A stretch of 64,000 bases of DNA from Apteryx mantelli (taxonomy: Eukaryota > Chordata > Aves > Apterygiformes > Apterygidae): contig NC_090014.1 in NCBI RefSeq assembly GCF_036417845.1, positions 372,001-436,000 on the forward strand. Direction: 5' to 3'. The position numbers and the translations under genes are program-made. How positions within the stretch are numbered: position 1 is the first letter of the stretch; each line of letters opens with the position of its first letter. The notes under the pieces are model-generated. The model was not told the origin of the DNA. It saw only the letters and a program-made list of their open reading frames with translations, and did no database searches. Shown here in pieces: positions 1-12,148 of the stretch.

Positions 1-1800
1 CGTTAGGGGCACGAGTGACATTCGGGTCATTTTGCTTCGCCCACGGCGCTGTTGGGACATTCCCCCTGTTAGCAAGCTCTCGTTCCCTGTTAACGAGCTT
101 TCTCCTCGCCCGCTCAGGGCCTGCGGGCATCCAAAAGCGACTCCGCTTCCGGGAGAGAGACAGGGAGCGTTCGGGAAACGCGCTGGGAAAAAACCTCACA
201 TTTGCAGGTTTTGCCCCGCACAGAGGCGCGAAACGTCGATATTCAGTATCCGCCGCCGCAGCGGCGGCTCCGAGCGGGGAAGGGGCGCGCGAGGGGCTTC
301 GTTTTGTGGGCGGAAAGGGAAAAATTTGTGGAGCTTGCGGCTCCCTGGCTCCGGTTGGGAGAGGGGGAAGCCGGTTTTTCCGGGGTGCGGGCAGGTGCAG
401 TGGAACGGGCACCTTGGTGCTGAGTTTTCCCCCCTCCTTCGGGCCTAGCGCAGGCAAGGAAAAATAATAATAATATTAATGCATGTGCCAAGAAAAGAGA
501 GAAAGACGTAGGATTTTGAGCAGAAACAGCCTCATTTGGGGGCTTTTAGTTCCTTGTATGGTTACAAGCAGGGGTAGCACAGCCCCAAGTCCGTAGCGGG
601 GCAGCGGGGGGGATTCCCGACCTTTCCTCAGCCGCGGGAACGGGGGGAAAAATGGGGGAAGAAAAGGGGGTTTTGGTCCCCCCTCCGCCACGAAGGGGAC
701 GGGGAGCCGCGTAAGCACTTCCCGGGCAAAACCGGCACCAAGGTGGCAAGAGGGGGAAGTGGCGCCCCGCTCCGTCACCTCCCGAACGGCATCGCTCCCC
801 GCTCTCCCCCCTGCGCCGAGCACCGCTCTTCCGCCCGGATCCGGGAGCGGAACGGCGGAGGGGGGGACGGACGTACCTCTCCGGGGTCGGGGTCCGAAAC
901 TCGCCGCCTTTGGGCAAAAAAAAAAGTCTTTCCTTGAGCAGGAAGGCGAGGCCGGAGCGTAACCCCCCTCCCCGCGCCCGCAGACTCCTCCCTGCGCGAC
1001 TCCTCCCTCGGAGCTGGCGGGAGGGGAAAAAGTTCCGATAAAAACGCCCGGAGGAAGCGTTCGGGGGGCCCTGGGCGGGAGACGGGAGCCCCCGGAGCGC
1101 CGCTCGGCTTCGCCGCCGTCGGGGTGGCTCCTCCCGCGCTCCCGTCTCCTCCTCCTCCGGCAGCTGCGGGTTTTTCTCCGCATTGCAACAGCCTTCCCAG
1201 TTTTCCCCCTCCCTTCCTCCCTCCGCAGGGCGGATTCGCACACGAGAGGGGGATTTAGAGGCCGCTTGCCTCCTTCCCGCGTGCGAGGGGGCTCGGCGAG
1301 GCCGCTCCCTACCTGGGCGCGGGCTCCGGGTTTGTCCCACCGCTCGCGGCCGCTCTGGAGGGAGAGGGGGGAGGAAAAAAAAGGAAAACCACTGGGGGTT
1401 ATGGAGGGGGCACGAGGGGCAGCCGGCACCACCGGAGGCCCCTGGAGCACTGCCGGCTCCCCGCGGGCACTGCCAAGGGACATGGCCTCCTCCTTCCCCA
1501 TTTCGGAGGGACACGGGAAACCGGGCAGCGGCTGCGGAGTGAAAAAAGCGCAGTTACGCCACAAATCTGAAATTCAAAGATTCACAAATCCGAAGTTTTC
1601 CCTCTTCCCCCACTGAGCTTTTTTCGGGAGGGGGGGAACTGCTAACCCCCCCCCCCCCTCAGTTTGGCTAAAGCATCGTGCCAGATCCCTTCCCACCCTC
1701 AAGGAATCCCTGCTCCTGGCGCAAAACGCCTCCGGCACTCACCCTGGATTTAAGCGCAGGAATTGGGGCGGAAGCCGAGCCGGTAGCTTTTCCCGGACGC
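1..1800. other. GC-rich, CpG-rich region without a proven gene
   Basis: Several overlapping open frames lie here on both strands, but all are proline/arginine/glycine-rich and none resembles a known protein, so I read them as GC-composition artefacts. In mammals CAPN1 lies beyond SPDYC, pointing away from SYVN1, so this CpG-dense stretch could be the promoter side of a leftward CAPN1 whose body is outside the window. That is inference from synteny only; no calpain sequence is visible. Confidence 0.3.
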
Positions 1801-1801
1801 T

Positions 1802-1849
1802 TTTATTAGTGTTTCCCAGCGATTTCCACACAAATACACCGTCTTTATT
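1802..1849 (-). terminator. SPDYC: Candidate SPDYC poly(A) signals
   Basis: Read on the minus strand, AATAAA occurs at 1844-1849 and again at 1802-1807, downstream of the last recognisable SPDYC exon. Either could end its transcript. The 3' end of the gene between 2557 and here is not resolved. Confidence 0.45.
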
Positions 1850-2548
1850 TCTTTTCCCCCCTTTTCCGCACACACACACACACAAGGCACATCCGCATCA
1901 CCGCATCAGCGGGAATAATTACGCTTAAATACTTCGTATCTCCCGTTTGTCCCGTTCGCGCAGCCGGAGCAAGTCCGTAAAGTGCTTGAGAGAGAAAAAC
2001 AACCACGAACGCAGAAGTTCTGCGAACAGAACGAGGAGGTTCGGCGCCGAGCGCAGCTCCGTCGGATCCGGCCAGGCCGGCGGCGTCATCCCACGGAGGG
2101 CCAGGGGAGGACGGTGCCCTGGCGCTCGGCATCGGGCTCCCGCAGGACTGCGGAGGAGAGAGGCGGCACGTCAGCGGGCACCGGCACGTCCCAGCTCCGG
2201 GACGAGGCACCGGCTTTCCTGGGGTTTGACCCGCCGCGGGCGGAAACTGAGCCATTTAGGGCAACTTTTACCAACAAAAATAGAGGGAAAATGTCTGTGG
2301 GGAGGGAAAAATGGACAAAGAGGCCCCTAAACACATAGTTAAAACCCTCCGGAAGAGCGATTCAGCCCCATTTGCTGAGCAGAGGCGATTTTTGAGTTGA
2401 AAAAAGACTAAATATTGACCGCGCTGCAAGCGACCGGCAGGGAAAACCGGCGCGGGATAGCGCCCGGACCCCGTTCAGGCCCGTCGCGCGGCTCGGGCCT
2501 CGTTAATCAGCCCGGGAGCCTCGGCCTAACGAGGGGGGCGGCGCGGCC

Positions 2549-4531
2549 CTACTCACTCTGCAGGCGGTAGGCGGCCACGGGGCGCAGCGTCACTTTGGGC
2601 GGGAGGATCAGCAAGTCGCGAGGCCAGGCGGCAGGCGGCGGGGGGGCGGCCGGCGCGGCGCCATCTTCCTCCTCCTCCTCCTCCTCCTCTTCCTCGTCGG
2701 CGGAGGAGGGCAGCTCGCAGGCGCAGAGGGGGCAGCTCGGAGGGGTGACGCCGGGGCCGCGGGGGAAAAAGTCCTTCTCGTCCTTCGTGTAGCTCCTCGT
2801 GGCCCCGCTGTGGTGGAAAGGCCGCTCCCGCAGCCAGGCCCAGTGCGACGGCTCCTTCGCCATGATCTGCGAGTGCCGGAGAGCCGCAGTCAGGACAAAA
2901 AAATAAATAAATCCGCGGATTTTTGTGACCGGAACGGCGTTAAAAGCTCCCATGGGAAGCACATCTAGCCGCTCCGGAAGGTCTCCAACCACAGCGGAGG
3001 CTTCCTGCGGCTGAGAAAGCCGGAGGTGCCGGGACCACCCCTCGTTTCACGGCTTTCTCCTGTGGATTTGCCACCAGTGGCCGGATTCGGGGAGTTTGGG
3101 AAAAATCGGTGTTAGAGCTGGAAAGCAGCAAATCTTGAAGAGCAGGTACCAATTCTGAGTTGAGAAAACGAGAATCCGCCACCGGCCGCAAGCCAAAACC
3201 CGAAATCCAACCTCGCAGTCGGAGCTGAATCTCCTTCTCTCAACTATCATCTTATTTTAGGGTCTTAACCGAGTTCCCCAACACCGAAGTTTTTTCCCCT
3301 CAGATTTCCGCGCCGGATATCCGCCCCCCCAACCCCGACCCCCTCCCCGTGCCGAGGGCCGGGCCCGACCTCGTCGCAGCAGTGCCGGCTGACGACAGCC
3401 CTGTAGTTCATTTTGGCCCAGAAGTCGTCGCGCAGCTTGAGGAACTGGGGGAAGAGCTGCCGCCAGTTGGCGCCGAGGGCCCAGGGGAAGATCTCGTACT
3501 TGTACTCCTCCTCGTCTTCCTCCATGTCGTTAGCAAGGTACCTGCGGCGGGCAAGGGGGTGGGGTGGGGGGGGGGGGGCGAAGGTTTCGGGAGGAAAGAC
3601 GGGGGGTGAAGGCGATTGAGAGCAGGGCGAAGGCATCGTCAGGCTCCCGCCGGGTTAACGCGGGATTTTGAAGCGCCGGGGGTTGAATCCGCCGGAGTTG
3701 GGGTTGCCGCGGGCGCGCGGGGGGCGGGCGAGGACTCACAGCGCAGCGAAGAGGTTCATCCTGGTGTACTCGCTGGTGGGCAGGCCAGCGCGCTTGAAGT
3801 ACGTCAGCACCATCGCTAGAAGATACTAGGGAAGAAGGAAGCAGCGGCTTTAGCGCAAAGGGGGTCTGATTTGGGGAGAAAAGCAGCAAAAATACATATA
3901 TATATAAATAAAAAAGCCAGCGCGAGGGACAGAGGAACTTCACTGCAGGAACACGCAGGAGGTGACACTGGTCGCGCTCCCCCATAATTCAGAGTTTATG
4001 GGAATGGAGCAAACGGGACCACAGGCTTTTTTTCCCCCCAAAACGAGCTAACGCTGGGGTTGGCAGCACCCCGCTTACGGAACCTGCCGTGGGGACCGAC
4101 CTTATCCGAAATCCGGTAGCACACGTCCATCGACAGGAACTCCTGAATCACGTCGTCTTCTGCAAGAGACGGAAAAGGCAAAGGGCTCGGGTGCGCTGCC
4201 TCCTTGCGCAGGAAAAAAAACACGGGAATAATTCCGCTTTTTTTTTTTTAAACCATTACAGGGCAATTTTTTTCCCGGCACGAAGCCCGGAGCGCCGGCT
4301 CTTACCCAGGAGGTTGAAGAAGGCTTCGCGCTCTTCCCGGAGGAGGTGGAAGGGTGGCCGGGGCGCGCCGCGCGGCGCCGCCAGGGAAGGCTCTCTCTCA
4401 GGGATTGGTGTCCGGCCGCCCGCTCCGGCCCCCTTGGCACTGCCGCCGCCGTGGTGGGGCCTCCCGCTGCCCGGCTTCACCCCGGGGGTGACCGCAGAGG
4501 GGAGGGGGGAGACGCTCTGGGTGTGCTTCAT
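2549..4531 (-). CDS. SPDYC: Speedy/RINGO cell-cycle regulator, SPDYC by synteny
   Basis: Speedy/RINGO proteins bind and activate CDK1/CDK2 without cyclin. Five coding exons are visible: 4531-4306, 4159-4101, 3825-3740, 3541-3370 and 2866-2557, with GT/AG edges and consistent phases. The Ringo core is continuous: [31 protein letters not shown], then the hallmark [17 protein letters not shown] region, [12 protein letters not shown] and [14 protein letters not shown]. The start at 4531 is the first ATG; a few residues near it ([10 protein letters not shown]) recall the Speedy A amino end. The last exon encodes a glutamate run (about ten E) and a proline-rich tail. It either stops in frame at 2549-2551 or is spliced at a GTGAGT at 2556-2551 to a further exon I could not identify. 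The donor of the fourth exon (GTCGGG) is weak. The gene is head to head with SYVN1, as in human, which favours SPDYC over SPDYA. Confidence 0.85.
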
Positions 4532-4539
4532 CTCCACGA

Positions 4540-7500
4540 CGGATGGAGGAGGAGGAGGAGGAGGCAGCTCGGTGCTGTCCTGCGAGGGACGAGAGAGGAC
4601 GACGGGATGGCGAGCGGCTCGCCGGGGCGCGCAGCCAGGGGAACGCCTTCGCCCCAGCCCGGAGACGTGGTGATACCCCCTTTGCCCCGGCAGCCTCCGG
4701 AAGGGGAAACATCTCTTCTCCCCTCAAAAGCTCCAACTTCCCCCCAAAAAACAGGTTGACCATCAAATCCAAACGAGCTGAAAGAGGAAAATGTGAAACT
4801 TGGAGGGGTATTTTAGATCCAAGCACAAAATTGAGGGTTTTTAAGCGCTCGTTTTACCAGAAAGCTTCTACTTTCAGAAGCTTTCGGAGGACCGGGCCGG
4901 TAACAGCATCCTGGCAGCCTCCAGGGAGAGAGAAGCTGCTTTTAATCACACCAAGAAACCAAGTTATTCGGAATCGGCTCGAGGAGACGGTCAGGGCAGT
5001 TCAGTGAGCCCTGACGAAGCGAGAAAATCACAGCCCCTCTGCTGGCCTTTAGAAGCCACTACCGCTCGGCACGTCCCGATCTGCATCCTCGTTATTCCCC
5101 GCCGGGTTTCGGCCCCTGCCGAGCGCTTCGGACCGCGCGAAACCCTCGCTTTTTCCTCGGTTTTTAGTAACCCCGGACAAGCCGGGCAGGTAGGGCAGCT
5201 TCGCCCCGCCTTTCACGGGATAACGAGGGCGACCTTTAGGAGAACTGCAGCAGACTCACTGCAAAGCCGCAGGTAAATCACCGCTGACCTGTTTTTCTCC
5301 CTCCTTTTGAAGCGCTCCGTCGCTATTTAATATTCCCACACAGCTGCTGTTTTAAGTATTTTAGGACAAGGAGTAGGCGCTAAGACTGAAAAAAGCATCC
5401 GTCATTTCAACAAACCTCGATCTTAACCTCATTCCTATTCCCCGCCACAAGAACGCCGCAGAAATACCCTTCCCTAGCCCCAAAACAGATGGGCCGCTTG
5501 AATAAATACAAAACGCTCTCAGGCTTGCCAGGGCCAAGAGAACAGGTTTATTTTGTTTTTTCCTAAACCAAGGCTTTCCGATAGGTTTTACGATGCTTAA
5601 TTTGGTCTTCCCCATCCAAAACGCTCTCTGGGCAACTCTGACAAACGCCGCTTCGCCTCACTGATCTCGGCCGTTCAGGCAACCCTCTCCTTGGTTTAAA
5701 GCCAGTGTCTAAACGCGCTGTTCCGGTGCCTGAACAAAACGACGTTTTTGCTCACCTCTATTTAGCAATTCAGGTGTTTTTCCCCCCCCATTTTTAAGCA
5801 GCTGCATCAGAAGAGGCAACGAGAACACATCTACTTACTAGAACCCGGATCTTGCGGGAGGAAGGGAAACGCACACAGTCAGGTGAAATATCGGAGTCGC
5901 TTCTATGAACCAGCCCTCCCCGCACCGCTGACACGCGCGTTGTTTTCTAAAGAGCGCCTTAAATGACTCAAAAGCCACTCGCCGAGATAATTAGAGCTGC
6001 AATTGTCAAGAGAGACCTTTTTCATCACCGGAGGAGTTCCTCGCTTCGAAATCCGATCTCCTTGCTGTGGGTTGCAGAGCTGCGGCATCTCTCCCATCTC
6101 CCCGCTCCCCGTTTTTAACCTCTGGAGAAGCATCATTCACATCGAGGCAGCCAAGCGATCCCCAAAACGATATTTTCCCTCCCCACGTGGCAGCCGGTTT
6201 ATCCGATCCCTTTATAACCAACACGAGGAAAAACTGAGGGAAACCCAACCCCTGAGGGACTCGCAGGATTTCGGTTTATACCTGCGGTCAGAGCCTGCGA
6301 AGGGTCAAAAAAGAGCAGTTTGGGGTTAGAGCGGCTCCTCCTGTCTCAGCGTAAAAGGGGGAAATCAGGGCAACAGATCAACTCTGAGGAAAAAAGGCTT
6401 GTTTTCAAGAAAAGCCAGAAAATACCTTGTCGCCTTGTAGATGAAAGCCTCCATAGCAACCAGATAAAACACAGAAATAATCCGGGAGAACTACAGGATT
6501 AGTCTCAACTTCCTTGCTCTGTTTTCTTACCTTTCCCAAGCACCCAACTTCGAGCAAACCAGCCCCCTCAGCTCCCATGAGCTTTTAGCGACACTAGGGA
6601 AAAATGTGGGGCAGATCTGTGCCAACATGGGGAATGGTGGATTTTGGTTAAGGAGGAAGTTTAACCCTGAGCTGAAAGGCTGCGTGGGTCTTCGCTGTGT
6701 GCGGAGGGTATTTTTACCTGCCGGGGAGGGCACAGGTGCTGCTGGAGGCAAGTTTCCCTCGCCCGGCTGGTTTGCAGCCTCATCCTGCCTCAGTTTTATA
6801 AACAAGCACCAGTCTTTGGTGCTTTGTGGTGGTTTTCCTGCTTGCTTGAAGAGGTCCTGCCAGCCTCAGAGCTTTGACGCTCCGTGAAAGAGGACGAGTC
6901 GCACCCTCGCGACCCCACACCGATGCTAAGAAAGGGGACAAACAACTTCCCCGCAAGCTATCGGGGGGAAAAAAAAGAGATTTCACGCCATATTTCTCCT
7001 CTGCATCTCAGGGCACTTCGGCACAGTTATTGCAATCCCCCGTGGCTGGGTTTGCCACTGTCTTGGGGCAAAGACATCGTAGCAGAAAGGATTTCCTCAT
7101 GACCCACAAGAAGGGGGTGCTTTTACCTGCATCCTGGGGCTTCCCCCCACCTGATAGGGCTCAGGCTTTCACCGGTGAGGAGAAGGATACGGTCCCCACC
7201 TCTATCCTTCTTCACGAGATATTTTCCAGCCCAACAGGAGGGCTGTGTTTGCCGGGATTAAGAGGCAACAAAACCTCAGCACATGGGGATTTGGGGGGAA
7301 AAGACGTCGACGGAGCCAGACCACCCACACAGCCAGATTCATCTCTCCCCCTCCACCTTAAAACCCACTCAGGCCACTGCTCCCTTCACCACAGGTACAA
7401 ACCACCAGAAATCATCCTGTTGCGCTGCTCCCCCCCACAGCAGGGGGGGGTCACAGGGCTCTTTTTGCCTCGCAGCACCCGGGGCTCGACCCCTTTCCCC

Positions 7501-7717
7501 TCGCCAGGGGGGAAGAGGGTAAGTTTACCTCATGGAGGGCCCCTTTTCCTCTCATGGAGGAAGAGAGAGGGGGGAAGAAAATCACTCAGAAGGCGATGGC
7601 GGGGCCCCCCTCAGCGCGCGCCGGCGCCTCACGGCCCCTAGAGGGCGCGCGCGCCCCCAACGGCTTTTCCCGCCTTTCCTCCCCCACCCCCGTCACGCGC
7701 GCGCCGCCCCCCCTCAC
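4540..7717 (-). other. SPDYC upstream intron, no gene seen
   Basis: This stretch has lower GC than the rest of the window and only short unrelated open frames. It appears to separate the non-coding first exon of SPDYC, ending at 7718, from its first coding exon. I see no RNA gene or coherent repeat array in it. Confidence 0.5.
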
Positions 7718-8060
7718 CTGAGCAGAGCGCGCGGGCGGCGCGGGCGCCGCCGGTCACGAGGGCGTGGAGAAAAGGAGGAGGAGGAGATACTGAGCTGACC
7801 CCGCCCCTCCCGCCGGCCGCGCCTTCTATAGGCTGCGGGCGGGCGGCGCCCGGCCAATCAGAGGAAGGGCCCGCCTCCTCCTCCTCCTCCCTCCCGAGGG
7901 GCGGAAACGCCGCTGTCCGTCACCGCCGGGGAGGCGGGACTTGCGGGCGGCGCCAGCCAACCAGAGGAGGGGGGCGGTGGGGAGGGCGTTGCTGATAGGC
8001 TGGGCGGGGCTGGCGGGGGCGGGTGTTTATTGTAGGGTCGCCCGTAAACAGAGGGTGTGT
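7718..8060 (-). promoter_or_regulatory. SPDYC: SPDYC promoter and non-coding first exon
   Basis: On the minus strand a GC-rich segment ends with CTCAG followed by the donor GTGAGGG (exon edge at 7718), which fits a 5' untranslated exon. Just upstream are GC boxes and CCAAT-type motifs (GCCAATCAGAGG near 7853 and a related GCCAACCAGAGG near 7957), the usual make-up of a TATA-less CpG promoter. The exact transcription start is not visible. Confidence 0.5.
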
Positions 8061-8190
8061 TTTGTGGCACGTAGCGAGTTTAATGTTTTTCTGGGGGGAC
8101 GTTTTGAGGAAACGGGGGTGGACACAGCGCTGCGAAGAGGACGCGTATCCATAGGGTAGGGGTATATAGCCTGCGTAGGGGTATATAGGG

Positions 8191-8733
8191 TGTTATAGGC
8201 AAACACGACCAATTGGTTTGCATAAAATCTACTTTAATGGAATAATTGAACAAGTTACAAGTAAGCAAAACAGCGCTGGGCGGCCGGGGGAATCTCCTGC
8301 TCCACCAACGGCGCGCGCAATCCCCCCCTCACAGTCTCCTTATATGCAATTCCAGCTCCAGGTATATGTGGCACTTCCTGTAACTTCTGCGGTTGCGCCG
8401 GCTGTTGCTAGGGGGTCTTCTTCAGCCCTCTGCATTGTGAGTGGTGACCCTCAGGTCACGCATATATTTTACAACTTTCGAAGTCATGCTATATTTCACA
8501 GTTGTGTGACATCGCCATCACCATATTAGGCTATCTAAACTAACATTGCCGCTTCGCTAGCTCACCTCCCTTATCTCAGGCAGGGTACATGCCCCCACCA
8601 CAGGATGTAGGATGTTCCCACGGATGTTCCCAAGGCTGTTTCTTACTTTGATGTAACCAATTAGCACACATCACAGTCCAGGATGTTTCAAGGCTGTTTC
8701 TCAATTTGATGTAACAAATTAGCACATATCACA
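8191..8733 (-). mobile_element. Solo LTR of an endogenous retrovirus-like element
   Basis: A 543 bp AT-richer block interrupts the GC-rich region between the SPDYC and SYVN1 promoters. It starts TG, ends CA and is flanked by the 5 bp direct repeat TAGGG (8186-8190 and 8734-8738), the mark of LTR-element integration. Read on the minus strand it has LTR layout: a U3 with a duplicated segment of roughly 55 bp near its outer end, a TATA motif (GCATATAAGG near 8346-8337) and an ATTAAA signal near the far end. No internal gag, pol or env region and no second LTR are present, so it is a recombined solo copy and a fossil. The family was not identified. Five-base target repeats are typical of ERVL-type elements but not exclusive to them. 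The intact flanking repeat suggests it is not extremely old. Confidence 0.75.
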
Positions 8734-8759
8734 TAGGGTGCGTAAATGGGTGAAAATAG

Positions 8760-9445
8760 TCCAATTTGGAGGTTTGGGGGCAGAAATCCGCAGCTGCCGC
8801 GGCCGCGGCCACCGACAGCCCCGCCCTCGCCCCTCAGGCGGCCACAAACGAGCTGAAACCGTGAGAACGAACACAACTCATCACCCTCCCGGGGGGGGGG
8901 CCTGCCGCCCCTCCCCTAGCAACAGCTGCCCCGCCCCCTCATTGGCCAGCGCGGCGCCGAGGGTGGCTTTTCTTTTTCTGATTGGAGGAGCGCCGCGCGG
9001 GCTGGCCAATGGGAGGGAGCCACGGGACCCTTGCTGCTCCCGCCCCTCGTCCCGGGAGCGGCACGGCGGCCGAGGCCGCGGGGCGGCTTGGGCCGTACCA
9101 CCTGCGGGGCGGCGGAGGGGGGAGTCCGGCGGGGGGGAGGCGGCGTTTCCGGGGCCACCGCGGCCCGGGAAGGGGGAGCAGACGGCGAAAGGGGGGAGAG
9201 GGCGACCTCCGCCTTGAGGAGAAACCATTAGCGGGAGAGCGGAGGGGGGAAAGCGAGGGAAGTGCCCCCCACTCCCGCTTGGCTCCCCCCCCCCCGCGCA
9301 GAGCCGCCGCCGGCGGGGGGCGCGCGCGGGTGGTACAGCCCGGGCGGAAGTGAGGTGTCGCGCTGTGAGGGATTTCCGGCGAAGGGGGAGGAACGGTCTG
9401 AGGCGGTGGGCGCAGCGGCGGCAGCGGCGGCGGGGCCCGATCCGC
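8760..9445 (+). promoter_or_regulatory. SYVN1: SYVN1 promoter and non-coding first exon
   Basis: This is a CpG-rich promoter with several CCAAT boxes in both orientations (8940-9010) and GC boxes. The sequence TCCGC at 9441-9445 is followed by the donor GTGAGTGCGG, and the matching acceptor is at 12130, so SYVN1 has an untranslated first exon ending at 9445. The precise start of transcription cannot be read. Confidence 0.65.
9006..9024 (+). promoter_or_regulatory. SYVN1: ER stress response element (ERSE)
   Basis: CCAAT at 9006-9010, nine spacer bases, then CCACG at 9020-9024. This matches the CCAAT-N9-CCACG consensus bound by NF-Y with ATF6/XBP1. It sits a few hundred bases upstream of the SYVN1 first-exon donor. 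SYVN1 is a known unfolded-protein-response target in mammals, so the site is functionally plausible. Confidence 0.8.
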
Positions 9446-9454
9446 GTGAGTGCG

Positions 9455-11300
9455 GGGAGGGGGGGAACGGGGGACACCGGGGGGGGGTAAGGGGGGGGAC
9501 AGGGTTGGGGGGGGGCTGAGGCCTGACAGGGACCGAGACTTGGGGTGGGGGGCGGGGACCGAGGACGTGCGGGAGGGAAATGGGTGACGTTTTTGGGGAG
9601 GCGACCGAGGATGTGGGGGGGACCCGGGGCCTGGGGGGCACCTCGGGGGCCGGGGGATGTGCGGAGGGACTGGGGGGGGCACTTAGGGGGACAGGGCCCA
9701 GGAGGAGGGAGCTGGGGGGCACCTGGGGGGGGGTAGAGGGCGTGAGAGGGGACATAGGGGGCACCTGGGGGAGGGCAGGAGACAAGCGGAGACAGCTGGG
9801 GGGGCACCTAGGGGAACAAGGGACATGAAGAGGGAGCTGGGGGGGGGCCTGGGTGATTGGGGGCCTGGGTGATTGGGGACATTAGAGGGGACATAGGGGG
9901 CACCTAGGGGGGACAGGGGAGGTGAGAGGGGACATAGGGGGCACCTAGGGGGGACAGGGGAGGTGAGAGGGGACATAGGGGGCATCTGGGGGGGCAGGGG
10001 AGGTGAGAGGGGACATAGGGGGCACCTAGGGGGGACAGGGGAGGTGAGAGGGGACATAGGGGGCACCTAGGGGGGACAGGGGAGGTGAGGGACATAGGGG
10101 GCACCTAGGGGGGACAGGGGAGGTGAGAGGGGACATAGGGGGCACCTAGGGGGGACAGGGGAGGTGAGAGGGGACATAGGGGGCATCTGGGGGGGCAGGG
10201 GAGGTGAGAGGGGACATAGGGGGCACCTGGGGGATTGGGGACATTAGAGGGGACATAGGGGGCACCTGGGGGGCAGGGGAGGTGAGGGGGGACATAGGGA
10301 GCACCGGGGGGGCAGGGAACACGAGAGGGCACTTGAGGAGGGTACTTGGGGGGGCAGAGGACATCAAGGGGGCGGAGAGGCAGCCGGGGGGGCAGGTGAC
10401 AGGAGGAGGGACATGGGGGGGCACCTAGGGGAGCCGGGGAGGTAGAAGAAGCAGCTGGGGGGGGCGCTTAGGCGGGCGGGGGACGTTAGGGGGGGCATCG
10501 AGGGGAGCAGGAGATGTGAGGAGGGGCGTGGGGGCACCTGGGGGGGCAGGAGACACATGGAGAGAGCTGGGGGGCACCTAGGGGGACAAAGGACACGAAG
10601 AGGGACCTGGGGGGGCCTTGGGGGGGTCGGGGATGTTAGAGGGGACATGGGGGGCACCTAGGGTGGCAGGAGAGATGAGGAGGGACCTGGGGGGCGTAAG
10701 AGATGTCAAGAGGGAGCGGAGAGGCACTGGGGGGGGCAGGTGACGTGAGGAGGGACCGGGGGGGGGGCAGAGGACGTTGAGAAGAAGCTGGGGGGCCTTT
10801 AGGTGGGCAGGGGACATTAGGGACGATGTGGGGGGCACTTGGGGGGGGTAGGAGATGGGAGGAGGGACACGAGGGGCACCTGGGGGGGGCAGGGGACGTT
10901 AGGGGGCTATGGGGCGGCACTTAGGTGGGCAGGGACTTGGGGGGGGCACCTGGGGGGCAGAGGGACGTGAGGACAGACCTGGAGAGGCACCTGGGGCACA
11001 GGGGACATCAAGAAGGACCGGGGGGGCACCTAGAGGGGTAGAAAATGGGAGGAGGGATGTGGGGGGCACTTGGGGGGGTGCAGGAGGTGTGGGAAGGGAT
11101 GTGGGGGGCACCTGGGGGGGGGCAAGAGATATGAGAGAGGATTTGGGGGACAGGGAATGTGAAGGGGGCCCAGGTGGGCCCAGGAGAGGGGACAGAGGAG
11201 ATCGAAGTCGTGGGGGGACATTTGGGGGGGGCAGCGGAAGTGATGGGAGTGACGGAGGGAACGCAGGGAGCGACGGAGGGAACGCAGGGCGGGGGAGGCG
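9455..11300. repeat. G-rich minisatellite in SYVN1 intron 1
   Basis: Tandem units of about 42 bp, clearest from 9870 to 10300, with core GGGGACATAGGGGGCACC and a linker GGACAGGGGAGGTGAGAG. It becomes irregular toward 11300. The G-strand is the plus strand and could form G-quadruplexes. Long minus-strand proline-rich open frames across it are artefacts of the repeat. Confidence 0.9.
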
Positions 11301-12148
11301 GAAGTCGCCTCTAATTTGGGGCTCGAATTCGGCACACGCGGACTCAAAGACGGAATGCGAGGAAAACCGGCGAGGCCTTTGGCACCCCGAAACCGGCAGC
11401 CGCCTCTCGGCCCCTCGCATCCGAGCTTCCTCCAGCTCCGCTCCGCCACCGTATTTAGGGCAGGGACGAGCCGGCGCCGAACGGGATTTGTGGCCGGCCT
11501 CGTTGCTGAAATCCTTTTGGGAGAGGGAGGCTCTGACGGGAGCCGAGCTGCCGGCGAAACACTCCTTTCCTTGTGCTGCACGGCGGCTCGGAGGGGCTCC
11601 GCTTGCCGTCGGGGCTCTTCCCTTCGGGAATCAGCTGCGGATTGAAAAAAGCGGCTGTAGTTGGGTAGCATCAGTGTTTTCTGGGTGTTGTTTTCCCCGT
11701 TCGGCTCTGTCCCGCTCCGGCTTGGCTTGGAAACGAGGCACAGATAAAACCAGTGGGGCCGCGCGAGGATTCGGAGGAGCCTCCCTCGGCCCCTGCTGCT
11801 CCGTAAGCTGTGAAACGCCGGCTCCGAGCGCCGATCCGGCACGGCGCTCCGCTTTTGGGCCCCGAAACCCGGCGGCAGCAAGACGGATCGGGAGATTCGT
11901 GGCTCGGACGAGAGGATTTGCAGGATTAAACCCGGCTGAGCCCGGAATTTAACACCCGCCCTGCCCGCGAAGAGCCGGGCGGATCACAGTGGCCGTTTAA
12001 ACCCCCCCGACCTCGCGCCGCGTCGCTCGCCACTTCGCCAAAAAGCCTTTTCCGCCGCGTCGCGACGGTTTTTTTTTGCCCTTTCCCCTTGCGTTTGCGC
12101 TCAGATCCGCCGCGCTCCTTCCGCCCGCAGGTCGCCGGGGCCGGGGAG

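Noticed and set aside
476-1564. 362- and 322-codon minus-strand frames near the left edge
   Set aside because: They are arginine/proline-rich, overlap each other and lie in a CpG island; no motif, splice signal pattern or homology recognised.
6874-7641. 255-codon plus-strand frame in front of SPDYC
   Set aside because: No recognisable domain, overlaps the SPDYC upstream intron and lacks codon bias distinct from its surroundings.
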